Shown here: positions 42,190 through 50,105 of the stretch, piece after piece
Layout of the letters: each line of letters begins with the position of its first letter
Position numbering within the stretch: the stretch's first letter is position 1
Source: G963422745 sp965214285
Lineage (GTDB): Bacteria > Actinomycetota > Acidimicrobiia > Acidimicrobiales > Aldehydirespiratoraceae
Length of the DNA: 64,000 nt
NCBI GenBank assembly: GCA_965214285.1
Contig: OZ243946.1
Coordinates: 744,001 to 808,000, forward strand
Direction of reading: 5' to 3'
Program-made: the position numbers and the translations under genes
The notes under the pieces: generated by a model
What the model was told of the DNA's origin: nothing
The model's input: the letters and a program-made list of their open reading frames with translations, nothing else
The model's database searches: none

Positions 42190-42975
42190 TCAGGGATCGT
42201 GCGGTGGCGCCAGGGCGGCCATCTGCCCGACGGCGGCGGCCACGTGATCGACCGCCGCGGCCACGACCTCGGGGTGCGACCTCATCACGAAATGGCGCCC
42301 GCCCTCCACGGCGAAGCGCCTGGCGTGGGGCAGCTTGCGCTCCAGGTAGTCGTTGGCGCCCCGGAAGGCCCGGTCGTCGGTGCCGATCACCAGGGCCGTC
42401 GGCAGCGTGAGCTCTGCCAGGCGGTCCATGACCAGCGAGTCGGAGTGCAGGGCGATCGTGGCGGCTGCGGCGCTGACGGAGTAGTCGGCGGCGTTCTTGC
42501 GAACCCGCTCGTTCCAGTCCGCCATGGCGGCCGGGTCTCGGAAGCCCGGCCCGGCGGCCACCGGGACCAGGGCGTCGACGGCGAGCGGGTCGCCTGCCGC
42601 CTTGGGGCGCAGCAGGGCATGGGCCATGCCGAGGTAGCCGCCGAGGCTGTGGCCGACCCAGATGACCCGGCGTTGCGGCGCTGCTGCCCGCAGGTCTGCG
42701 ATCACCTCGTCGACAGCCGCGAGCACCGCCTCGCGGGCATACGCGGACTCATCCGCGGGGCAGGGCGAGTCGCCGTGGCCGGGCAGGTCGAGAGCGGCGC
42801 AGTGGTAGCGCTCGCTGACCAGCGCCACGCAGCGGTCCCAGACCCGGTGATCGCTGTCGACGCCGTGAACCCACAGTACCACAGGGCCGGCCTGGCTTGG
42901 GTCGGCACCGCCGGCATCGCCGGGGCCGGGGACCTCGCCGGGGCCGCTGTGGCTGACGTGCAGACTCGTCGTCAC
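42190..42975 (-). CDS. Alpha/beta hydrolase
   Basis: A 261-residue hydrolase with the oxyanion motif WVHGVDSDHRVW, an LPGHGDS loop, the nucleophile elbow GHSLGG near residue 110, the acid likely in VIGTDDRAF and the His in GGRHFVM. The GTG start overlaps the stop of the CDF gene by 4 nt (GTGA), and the Ppx fusion follows 14 nt later, so all three are one operon. It resembles the hydrolase part of the fusion only in fold, not closely. Substrate unknown. Confidence 0.88.
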   Translation of the reverse strand: MTTSLHVSHSGPGEVPGPGDAGGADPSQAGPVVLWVHGVDSDHRVWDRCVALVSERYHCAALDLPGHGDSPCPADESAYAREAVLAAVDEVIADLRAAAPQRRVIWVGHSLGGYLGMAHALLRPKAAGDPLAVDALVPVAAGPGFRDPAAMADWNERVRKNAADYSVSAAAATIALHSDSLVMDRLAELTLPTALVIGTDDRAFRGANDYLERKLPHARRFAVEGGRHFVMRSHPEVVAAAVDHVAAAVGQMAALAPPHDP

Positions 42976-44135
42976 GGCCGGCCCGGCTGCTCTGGCTGGT
43001 CTGGCCCGCTGGGCTGGTCTTGCTGGTCGGGCCGCTCAGTCGGCCTCGGCTGCTCGCCGTCGGACTGTGGAGGCTCGTTGCCGGGCTCGTCGGGCTGGCC
43101 GTCTCGGTAGATGTCGGGCTCGATGTACATGGGCCGCGACTCGGGCACCACCTGGCGCACGTTGCGCTCCACCCGGTCGATGGCGACGGCCAGCTCGGCC
43201 ATGTCGTAGCCGTCGTCGAAGTGGATCTTGGCGCCGACCAGCAGCTCGTCGGGGCCGATGTGCTGGGTGCGCAGGTGGATCAGCGTCTCCACGCCCTCGC
43301 TGGCCTCGATGGCGGCGACGATGCGACCGCGCACCTCGGCCTTGGCGCCCTCGCCGATGAGCAGGCTGCGCATCTCGATGGCCAGCACCACGGCGATCGA
43401 GCCCAGCAGGATGCCGATGGAGAGCGTGCCGATGCCGTCCCAGACGGGCGCGTCGGCCACCTCGGCGATCATCAGCGCCACCAGGGCGACCACCAGGCCG
43501 ATCATCGCCCCGAGGTCTTCGAGCAGCACCACGGGCAGCTCGGGGATCTTGGCCCGGCGGATGAACTGGGTCCACGAGGCGTCGCCGCGGACCTTGTTGG
43601 ACTCCACGATGGCGGTGCGAAACGACAGGCCCTCCACCACGATGCCGAAGCTCAGCACCCCGAACGCCCAGCCCAGCGAGCTGATCTCGTGCGGGTGGCG
43701 GATCTTCTCGATGCCCTCGTAGATGGCGTAGACCGAGCCGATGGTGAACAGCACCAGCGCCACCACGAACGACCAGAAGTAGCGCTCCCTGCCGTAGCCG
43801 AAGGGGTGCTCGGCGGTGGCCTGGCGGCGGGCGAGGCGGCCTCCGAGCAGCAGCAGGGCCTGGTTGCCGGTGTCGGCGCAGCTGTGGATCGCCTCGGCCA
43901 GCATCGACGAGGCGCCCGTGAAGGCGAAGGCCACGAACTTGGCGATGGCGATCCCGAGGTTGGCGAAGAACGCCGCCAGGATCGCCTTGGTGCCTCCGCT
44001 TGCCGCCACTTGCTCCCCTGCCTGCTCCGTTGCCTCTGCTTCGTTGCCCTTGCTTGCCTTGCTGCGCTGCCCAGCGCGGCTCAGCACTGCCGCAGCACTG
44101 CCGCTCTGGGCCTGCGCCTCGAACAGCACCGGCAT
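42972..44135 (-). CDS. Cation diffusion facilitator (CDF) family transporter
   Basis: A 387-residue membrane protein. The CDF core (about 50-260) has FANLGIAIAKFVAFAFTGAS, the helix II metal residues in MLAEAIHSCADTGNQ, helix V VVLLEDLGAMIGLV, and a C-terminal cytoplasmic metal-binding domain (VETLIHLRTQHIGPDELLV and AIDRVERNVRQVVPES). A Pro/Gln/Asp-rich tail of about 40 residues ends the protein. Such antiporters export Zn2+, Co2+, Cd2+ or Fe2+; the metal is not decided. Helix II has His-x3-Asp (HSCAD). Confidence 0.9.
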   Translation of the reverse strand: MPVLFEAQAQSGSAAAVLSRAGQRSKASKGNEAEATEQAGEQVAASGGTKAILAAFFANLGIAIAKFVAFAFTGASSMLAEAIHSCADTGNQALLLLGGRLARRQATAEHPFGYGRERYFWSFVVALVLFTIGSVYAIYEGIEKIRHPHEISSLGWAFGVLSFGIVVEGLSFRTAIVESNKVRGDASWTQFIRRAKIPELPVVLLEDLGAMIGLVVALVALMIAEVADAPVWDGIGTLSIGILLGSIAVVLAIEMRSLLIGEGAKAEVRGRIVAAIEASEGVETLIHLRTQHIGPDELLVGAKIHFDDGYDMAELAVAIDRVERNVRQVVPESRPMYIEPDIYRDGQPDEPGNEPPQSDGEQPRPTERPDQQDQPSGPDQPEQPGRP

Positions 44136-44183
44136 CGTACCCGCCCCCGCGCCCCGGCTTTGCACCCGAGGATCGAGGGTCGC

Positions 44184-44189
44184 TAGGGT
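44184..44189 (+). promoter_or_regulatory. -10-like box of the GHKL/methyltransferase operon
   Basis: TAGGGT lies 9 nt before the ATG of a 12-codon leader frame (44199) and 44 nt before the ATPase ATG. TACCGT at 44215-44220 is a second, less well-spaced candidate. Confidence 0.35.
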
Positions 44190-44198
44190 CCCGGCCTG

Positions 44199-44237
44199 AT
44201 GTCGCGGCAGGAGCTACCGTCGAAGGCGGGATCATGA
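44199..44237 (+). other. Possible 12-residue leader ORF of the defence-like operon
   Basis: ATG TCG CGG ... TCA TGA encodes MSRQELPSKAGS. Its TGA overlaps the ATG of the ATPase gene (ATGA at 44234-44237), the same coupling used between all later genes of the operon. It may be chance, but position and overlap fit a leader peptide. Confidence 0.3.
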
Positions 44238-46110
44238 GACCGGAGTGGACCTGGGAAGAGATCGACCCCAGCCGCAGTTCGACGTCGGGCGATGTGTCCA
44301 AGCTGTTCAAGAACGAAAAGCCCAAGGCCCCCGGCGTGCTGAAGGTCGGCGATCCACCGCCTGAAGCCACTCTCCTGGCCCGCGAGGCCATCCAGAACGC
44401 CTGGGACGCAGCCCACAAGCTGCGGGAAAAACTGGGCAGCGATCCGCAGTTCGAGATCACCTTCGACTTCCGTTCATTCGAAGGCCCCGAGAAGGAGCGC
44501 CTGGCCGCAAATCTTGGGCTGAACCAGCTCGCCGACCGTCTGGCACGCGTCGGAGACCAGCCCGCGATTGCCGAGGCTCTGGGAACCACGAACTGTCTCG
44601 TTAGCGGGGGGGGGGGGGGGTCAGTTCGCTGCGTTGCCTGGTCATCAGCGAGCAGGCTGCCTGTGGGATGTACGGGCCTTGGAACGGGGAGAAGTCCAAG
44701 CTCTATAGGGCACTGCTGAGCGTCGGATTCGCCAACGAAGCGGGTGGTGCCGGTGGCTCCTTCGGGTACGGCAAGGCCGGACTGATCGGCGCGTCGGCCG
44801 TCCGGGCGGTCATCGCCTACACGTGCTTCCGGGAGCAAGCCGACGACCCTGGGGTCACTCGCAGGCTGCTCGGCATGGCCTACTGGGGCCAGCACTCACT
44901 CGGCGACAGGAGCTTCACCGGATTTGCCCCGTTCGGCGATCAAGGCGACGGCGCCGTTCCCTTCGAGAACGAAGAGGCGGATCGAGTGGCGATGAGTTTG
45001 GGCCTGAAACGACGTGATCCTGGCCAAATTGGAGACCTGGGAACCACCATGCTCGTGGTGGAGCCCACCGTCGAACCCGAGGATTTGCTTGTGGCGGTGG
45101 AGCGTTCCTGGTGGCCGGCCCTGGAGGACAGCACCCAGCGCTTCAGCGTCGTGATCCGCACACCGGACGGGAACAGCCACTATCCCAGACCCAGGCGGAA
45201 CGAGGTGCTGGCCTCATTCAGCGATGCCTACGAGTTGGCCACCACTCCTGGGAATGTGCCGAAGAACTGTTGGCACATACCTCTCAGAAGAGTGGAGGAG
45301 TACGAGAGGCCGGGCAGTCTCGGGCTGGTCTGCGACAGGGAAGGATGGTCATTCCCCGAGATCGAAGCGGACCCCGACGTCGGCCAGAACGAACAGATCG
45401 AGCATCGCAGCCTGGTTGCGCTTATCCGTGACCCCCGCATGGTTGTCGAATACCTGGAAGCGGGCACCAAGGCACCCTATGTGCGAGGGGTGTTCGTGGC
45501 CGGCGACAGCGTCAACGACGTGCTGCGCGCTACGGAGCCGAAGGCCCATGACGCTTGGCAGGCCATCGATAACGAGCAGGGGCGCGTGGCCGCGCAGATT
45601 CTGAGGCGGGTCAAGCAGGGGGTCATCAAGGCTCGCCGCGAGTTGAGTCCGCCGCGGCACCCACCCGAGACCATTGAGCTTGCGTACTTCGATCGGCTCA
45701 TGAAGCTCTTGATGTCGGGCCAGGGCAGCAGATCCAGCGGACCGGTCGCCGAGACCCGCGACCTGACGATCAACCTTCATCACCAGTCAGATGCCACCGC
45801 CGACGGGCAGATAGAGCTGAGCGGCCACGCTGTGATCGGCTTCAGCGAGCACTTCGAGGCCGATCAGGCTGTGGTCGAGGTGGCTATCGCCTATCGATAC
45901 CTCGAAGAGGACCGGGTCGGCGACTTGGTGGATCTGGACGTCGAGCTGCCCAGCGGCTTCGCCAAGGTCCCCGACACGCAGAACTGCTTCAGAGGCACGC
46001 TGGTCCGCGGGCAGAACGCCCGATTCGAGTTCCTCACCAACCCCTACTCGGCGGAGTGGACGGGGCGGCTGGTCGTCAGCGCGGACATCGTGGACGGCGA
46101 CAACCCGTGA
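44234..46110 (+). CDS. GHKL-type ATPase of a restriction/defence-like operon, frameshifted at poly-G
   Basis: The first 124 codons (44234-44605) and the remainder (44621-46110) are in different frames, joined at a run of 15 G; a run of 13 or 16 would give one protein of about 625 residues. In the present state translation would stop at 44719 after 161 codons, or restart at the ATG at 44668. The N box EAIQNAWDAA (Glu51, Asn55, Asp58) and a G2-like GGSFGYGKAGL mark a GHKL ATPase related to MutL/MORC-type proteins. The G1 motif is degenerate (SEQAACGMYGP where DxGTxGL would be expected). The C-terminal ~350 residues are not recognised. Three genes follow with 4-nt overlaps, ending with a cytosine methyltransferase, so a role in restriction is inferred. 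Confidence 0.7.
44606..44620 (+). repeat. Poly-G tract (15 G) in the ATPase gene
   Basis: An uninterrupted run of 15 G between AGC and TCA, by far the longest homopolymer noticed in the window and inside the conserved ATPase domain. Such tracts slip in replication and cause ON/OFF switching in phase-variable genes; assembly or sequencing error is the alternative. Confidence 0.9.
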
Positions 46111-47075
46111 GCAGCGAGTCCCGAGTCATCCGGCCCTTTGATGCACAGTCGCTCGAGCACGTGTTCCATGCTGCCCGCTTGCGCTGCGGGAGCATGGAGT
46201 GCGAACCGGGCAAATCGCTGCGGTGGGACGACCCGACGCCCTTCTCCGCCGCCGATCCAAAGCTCATGCTTGCCCCGGAATCGGAGTTCGACGACTTCAG
46301 GCGCCTGCTGGGCACAGGCGCCGCCGAGGCCGGAGTCGACGTCTCGCTGCTGTCGCTGCTGGTAACGGCTTCCACGTCCTACCTGAAGATCACCGACACC
46401 GTGGGGCGCTCGCTGGCCGACCTGTCCGTCCTGCCCCGTGTAATCGGTCTCGCCGGCATGCGAGCTTCGCAGGCGAGCACCAGCGGCACCGTCGTCCGCG
46501 CGTACGTCGTTCTCAGCAAGACCCTACCGAGACGAGCTCTCAAGCCGTGGCGCAAGGGCACCTGGCTGGCACGAGCTGAGTTCAAGATCAAGACAGGCGA
46601 CGAGTCCAGCCCGTATGCGTTGGTCCGTCTCGACGACGAGAAGAGAAAGGAACTGGGGCTGCGACGCCAGACGATGCGATACGTCGATCTCGCCGATCAC
46701 AACTCGGTGCAGCCTTTCGACGAAGGTGAACGGCCCGAGTTCTACGTGGACGCCAACTTCCTCGATGAGCTCGATGCGCAAGCCAACAGCCCCGTCGGAA
46801 GGGCCCTGCAGGCACAGCTTGTCGTTGACTTTGTGACCGCAGTCATCCTGGATGCCCACAAGAGAATCCGGCCCGAGGACAGGTACGCGGACCTGGAGGA
46901 TTCATTGGCCGGTCGGGTGGTGCGGCGGATCGCCAGCCGCAGTGCGTCCGGAGACGAGCGAGACAAGCTGGTCCGCTGGATCCGAGAGAAACCCGCAAAG
47001 GTCATCGCCTGCGCAGAGGATCCGATCGGGCTGCTCAAGACCCAGCTCGACAGTCTTCGCGGAGAAGCCCGATGA
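46107..47075 (+). CDS. Unknown protein, second gene of the GHKL/methyltransferase operon
   Basis: A 322-residue soluble protein of no family known to me. The GTG start overlaps the ATPase stop (GTGA), and its own stop overlaps the next ATG (ATGA). Visible features are RCGSMECEPGKSLRWDDPTPF with two Cys, a possible beta-rich middle (GTVVRAYVVLSKTLPRRALK, WLARAEFKIKTGDESS), and a helical C-terminus rich in Arg and Asp. No PD-(D/E)xK, HNH or GIY-YIG signature is obvious, although a divergent nuclease would be expected somewhere in such an operon. Confidence 0.7.
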   Translation: MSSESRVIRPFDAQSLEHVFHAARLRCGSMECEPGKSLRWDDPTPFSAADPKLMLAPESEFDDFRRLLGTGAAEAGVDVSLLSLLVTASTSYLKITDTVGRSLADLSVLPRVIGLAGMRASQASTSGTVVRAYVVLSKTLPRRALKPWRKGTWLARAEFKIKTGDESSPYALVRLDDEKRKELGLRRQTMRYVDLADHNSVQPFDEGERPEFYVDANFLDELDAQANSPVGRALQAQLVVDFVTAVILDAHKRIRPEDRYADLEDSLAGRVVRRIASRSASGDERDKLVRWIREKPAKVIACAEDPIGLLKTQLDSLRGEAR

Positions 47076-47785
47076 GATACCCGCGGCTGAGCGCCCGACG
47101 CTGTTCTGAGTTGGCCGATCAACGCATGGAAGGCCATGAGCCGCCGTTCGATGCTGAACCAGAATTGCACGGCTCGGGCGACGAACTGGACATTCAGCGG
47201 CTCGATGATGCCGCCCATGAGATCATGGGCCTGCTGCCGCGGACGCGGCTCGCCGGCGAACTCGATGAGGTCGAGGGGCAGGCCGCTGTCGTGCTCTACA
47301 AGGCGCTCGAAGGCGTGCCTGTGCCCGTGCTCGACGACAGAGGCTTCTGGCGCTACCTGAGCATCGAGCTGTTCTGGGACTTCATCGAGTGGCGGGAGCG
47401 CAAGCCCTTCCAGAGGGGCAACCACATGCGCTATGTGGACGGTGAGAGCAGCGTGCTTGCGGTCCTGCCGCGGATGTACCTGCGGGTGGCTGCCCTGGGC
47501 GGCGCAGAGCACGGAGAGCTTTCCTCGGCCGTCAAGAACGGCACCGACTTCTGGCGCAGCCACATCCTGAGGGTGCGAACGGGCACGGCCCCGGCGCTCA
47601 CCAGGGCCTTGGTGCGCTTCCAGGCCCGCCATCAGCTCCGCAGGGACGACATCCGCGAGGTGGCCAAGAGGCTGAGCCGCGAGTGGACCAACACGGTCCT
47701 CACCATGTACGACGATGACGAAGCCGACGAGCTGATCGCAGAGCTGGCCGTCGATTTCGTGAATCAGGGCGATCCAGACCCATGA
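47072..47785 (+). CDS. Unknown protein, third gene of the operon (possibly DUF6339-like)
   Basis: A 237-residue soluble protein. The central part FWRYLSIELFWDFIEWRER, then GNHMRYVDGESSVLAVLPRMYLRVA, looks like a conserved core. A C-terminal helical part follows (ALVRFQARHQLRRDDIREVA). From memory it resembles small proteins annotated DUF6339 that lie next to cytosine methyltransferases, but I cannot verify this. It overlaps both neighbours by 4 nt, so it is an integral part of the system. Confidence 0.7.
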   Translation: MRYPRLSARRCSELADQRMEGHEPPFDAEPELHGSGDELDIQRLDDAAHEIMGLLPRTRLAGELDEVEGQAAVVLYKALEGVPVPVLDDRGFWRYLSIELFWDFIEWRERKPFQRGNHMRYVDGESSVLAVLPRMYLRVAALGGAEHGELSSAVKNGTDFWRSHILRVRTGTAPALTRALVRFQARHQLRRDDIREVAKRLSREWTNTVLTMYDDDEADELIAELAVDFVNQGDPDP

Positions 47786-49122
47786 CGGAGGTCGGCGTCT
47801 GCGATCGGGAATCTCCGAGCCTCCTCGGCCTAGCCCCGTCTCCAGACGACTACCGGTTCGACGGCGGGAGGCTGCGGCGGTCTCTGAGCGTCGGCGAGGC
47901 GAGGATCGAGTCATGGGTGATGCAGACGGGCGACACCGCCATCGACGCATCCGACCTCCCAGGTGCCTGGTGGCAGGCCTACCTCGACGGATTCAGCCCT
48001 GCCTCCGTCGTTGGGCAGACGGGCACGCTCCGGGTGGTAGATCTGTTCTCGGGTGCCGGCGGCCTGGCGCTCGGCGTTCGCCAGCTCGCGGCAGAGGCCG
48101 GGCGTGAGCTGACCACCGAGCTCTGCTGCGACACCGATGCCGGAGCGCTCGCCGTCTACGACGCCAACCACCGATCCCGAATCCCCTCGAACGACTCCGT
48201 GAGCTCCCTCGTCGACTACAGGCTGGTGAGCGGCAGATTTGCCTATTCACCGGAGATCCTCGATGAACAGATCGCCCGAGCAGTTCACGGCGTCGATCTG
48301 GTCATGGCCGGACCGCCCTGCCAGGGTCACTCGAACCTCAACAATCACACCCGTCGAGACGACGCCCGCAACGCCCTCTACTTCGCCGTTCCCGCCTTCG
48401 CCGTGGCGGCCGAGGCCCGGACCGTCGTCATCGAGAACGTGCCCGAGGTGGTGAAGGACCGGATCGGCGTCGTGGACACCACCCGTGATCTCCTCGAATC
48501 GGCCGGGTATCGGGTGACCTGCGCCACCTTGGCGGCCGATGCCATGGGCTGGCCCCAGACCCGCAAGCGGTTCTTCCTGGTGGCGCGGCACGGCAGCGCT
48601 CCGATCCCGCTCGAAAAAGTCGCTGAGATGCTGCACCAGCCGAAGCCAAGGTCGGTCTGGTGGGCAATCGGCAGCAGGCAGGGCAAAGACCAGGCCGTCA
48701 CCGGCGACCCTGCGCTGGACAAGCCAGGCAAACTCAGCCCGGAGAATCGCCAGCGCATCGCGTGGCTGTTCGACAACAAGGCATACGACCTCGACCTGGC
48801 CGAGCGTCCGGATTGCCACAAGAACGGGACGACCTACGGGGCGGTCTACGGGCGGATGCGCAAGAATGAGCCGGCCGGCACCATCACCACAGGCTTCATG
48901 ACCCCGGGCAGAGGGCGCTTCGTGCACCCGACCCGGCGGCGGACTCTCACCCCTGCCGAGGCGGCTCGGCTGCAGGGCTTCCCCAAGAACTACCGGTGGA
49001 GAGTCGGCGGTGCCCCACCCAAGCGGTCGCAGTTGGCGAAGTGGATCGGCGACGCCGTGCCGATGCCTCTGGGATACGCCGCAGCGCTGTCCGCCCTCGC
49101 CCCCGACTTCGCATCCCACTGA
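47782..49122 (+). CDS. DNA (cytosine-5)-methyltransferase
   Basis: A 446-residue C5 methyltransferase. Motif I is VVDLFSGAGGLALG, motif IV GPPCQGHS with the catalytic Cys, motif VI IENVPEV, motif VIII QTRKRFF, and the C-terminal motifs IX-X include LTPAEAARLQGFP and GDAVPMPLGYA. The N-terminal ~85 residues precede the catalytic domain. The target recognition region lies between about residues 270 and 380. It is the last gene of the four-gene operon and would protect host DNA at sites attacked by the system. Recognition sequence unknown. Confidence 0.93.
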   Translation: MTEVGVCDRESPSLLGLAPSPDDYRFDGGRLRRSLSVGEARIESWVMQTGDTAIDASDLPGAWWQAYLDGFSPASVVGQTGTLRVVDLFSGAGGLALGVRQLAAEAGRELTTELCCDTDAGALAVYDANHRSRIPSNDSVSSLVDYRLVSGRFAYSPEILDEQIARAVHGVDLVMAGPPCQGHSNLNNHTRRDDARNALYFAVPAFAVAAEARTVVIENVPEVVKDRIGVVDTTRDLLESAGYRVTCATLAADAMGWPQTRKRFFLVARHGSAPIPLEKVAEMLHQPKPRSVWWAIGSRQGKDQAVTGDPALDKPGKLSPENRQRIAWLFDNKAYDLDLAERPDCHKNGTTYGAVYGRMRKNEPAGTITTGFMTPGRGRFVHPTRRRTLTPAEAARLQGFPKNYRWRVGGAPPKRSQLAKWIGDAVPMPLGYAAALSALAPDFASH

Positions 49123-49164
49123 GTTTCAGCTGTTCCCACCTGATAAGGGCGACACTGGCGTTGC

Positions 49165-49170
49165 TAGATT
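49165..49170 (+). promoter_or_regulatory. -10-like box of the solitary mntA-like gene
   Basis: TAGATT ends 6 nt before the ATG at 49177. Confidence 0.45.
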
Positions 49171-49176
49171 GAGACC

Positions 49177-49467
49177 ATGACTCGCCGCGACTTCGTGCTG
49201 GTTCGCCACCGGGAGGCCATCCGGCAGGCCGCGGCTCGGCACAAAGGCGAGGCGATCTCGCTCGTAGGGTCTGTCGCCCGCGGCGATGACCACGACGACA
49301 GCGATTACGACTTTCTGGTCACGTTCGCCAAAGGAGCAAGCCTCTTCGACCTGTGCGAGCTTGAGCTGGACTTGGAGGAACTCCTGGAAGGCGAGGTCGA
49401 TGTGGTGTCCGTAGGCGGACTCAGAGGCAACAGCCCGCGCATACTCGACGATGCGATAGCCCTCTGA
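49177..49467 (+). CDS. Solitary MntA-like nucleotidyltransferase
   Basis: A 96-residue minimal nucleotidyltransferase, clearly paralogous to 9614-9907 over its whole length. The motif GSVARGDDHDDSDYDFLV keeps GSxAR and the DxD metal pair. Unlike its paralogue it has no HepT gene next to it: the following gene is an unrelated MaoC hydratase. It may be a remnant antitoxin, act in trans on the HepT at 9252-9617, or serve the adjacent restriction-like operon. Confidence 0.85.
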   Translation: MTRRDFVLVRHREAIRQAAARHKGEAISLVGSVARGDDHDDSDYDFLVTFAKGASLFDLCELELDLEELLEGEVDVVSVGGLRGNSPRILDDAIAL

Positions 49468-49488
49468 CGTCTGAGCAGGTCGGGCGGG

Positions 49489-49494
49489 TAGGTT
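49489..49494 (+). promoter_or_regulatory. -10-like box of the MaoC gene
   Basis: TAGGTT ends 6 nt before the GTG at 49501. Confidence 0.4.
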
Positions 49495-49500
49495 GCGGGG

Positions 49501-49995
49501 GTGAGTGATCCCGCAGCGGACCAGGCCGGGCCGGGCCGGGCGGCGACCGTGTTCGCCTCGCCCGACGAGCTGCTCGATGCCGTGGGCCGTGAGCTCGGCA
49601 CCAGCGGCTGGGTCCGCATCGACCAGGAGCGCATCAACCTCTTCGCCGAGGCGACCGGCGACCACCAGTGGATCCACGTCGACCTCGACAAGGCCGCCGC
49701 CGGGCCGTTCGGGGCGCCCATCGCCCACGGCTACCTCACCCTGGCGCTCACCAACCAGTTCCTGCCCGAGATCATGGAGGTGCAGGGCGCCTCGATGGGG
49801 GTCAACTACGGCGTGGACAAGGTGCGCTTCCCGCAGCCGGTCGTGGTCGGCTCCAGGGTGCGCGCCTCGGCCATCCTCAGCGATGCCTCCGAGGTGCCCG
49901 GCGGGGTGCAGGTGGTGGTGACGATCACCGTGGAGATCGAGGGCGAGCCCAAGCCTGCGTGCGTCGTGGAGTCGGTCAGCCGCTGGCTGCGCTAG
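49501..49995 (+). CDS. MaoC family (R)-specific enoyl-CoA hydratase
   Basis: A 164-residue single hot-dog domain. The hydratase signature is GDHQWIHVDLDKAAAGPFG followed by APIAHGYLTLAL, with the catalytic Asp and His in the expected positions. It hydrates trans-2-enoyl-CoA to (R)-3-hydroxyacyl-CoA. No fatty-acid genes are adjacent, so the pathway is open. Confidence 0.9.
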   Translation: MSDPAADQAGPGRAATVFASPDELLDAVGRELGTSGWVRIDQERINLFAEATGDHQWIHVDLDKAAAGPFGAPIAHGYLTLALTNQFLPEIMEVQGASMGVNYGVDKVRFPQPVVVGSRVRASAILSDASEVPGGVQVVVTITVEIEGEPKPACVVESVSRWLR

Positions 49996-50093
49996 CCCGC
50001 CCGGCTCAAGGGAGCCCAGGTGTGTCCCAGCCCGATCGGCGACAGGCTCGCCGCTGGCAGCGGCCGTCGTCAGCGTCCAGGATCAGCACCGCC

Positions 50094-50099
50094 TAGGCT
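50094..50099 (+). promoter_or_regulatory. -10-like box of the methionine aminopeptidase gene
   Basis: TAGGCT ends 6 nt before the ATG at 50106, favouring this start over the TTG at 50100. Confidence 0.4.
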
Positions 50100-50105
50100 T
50101 TGGCG

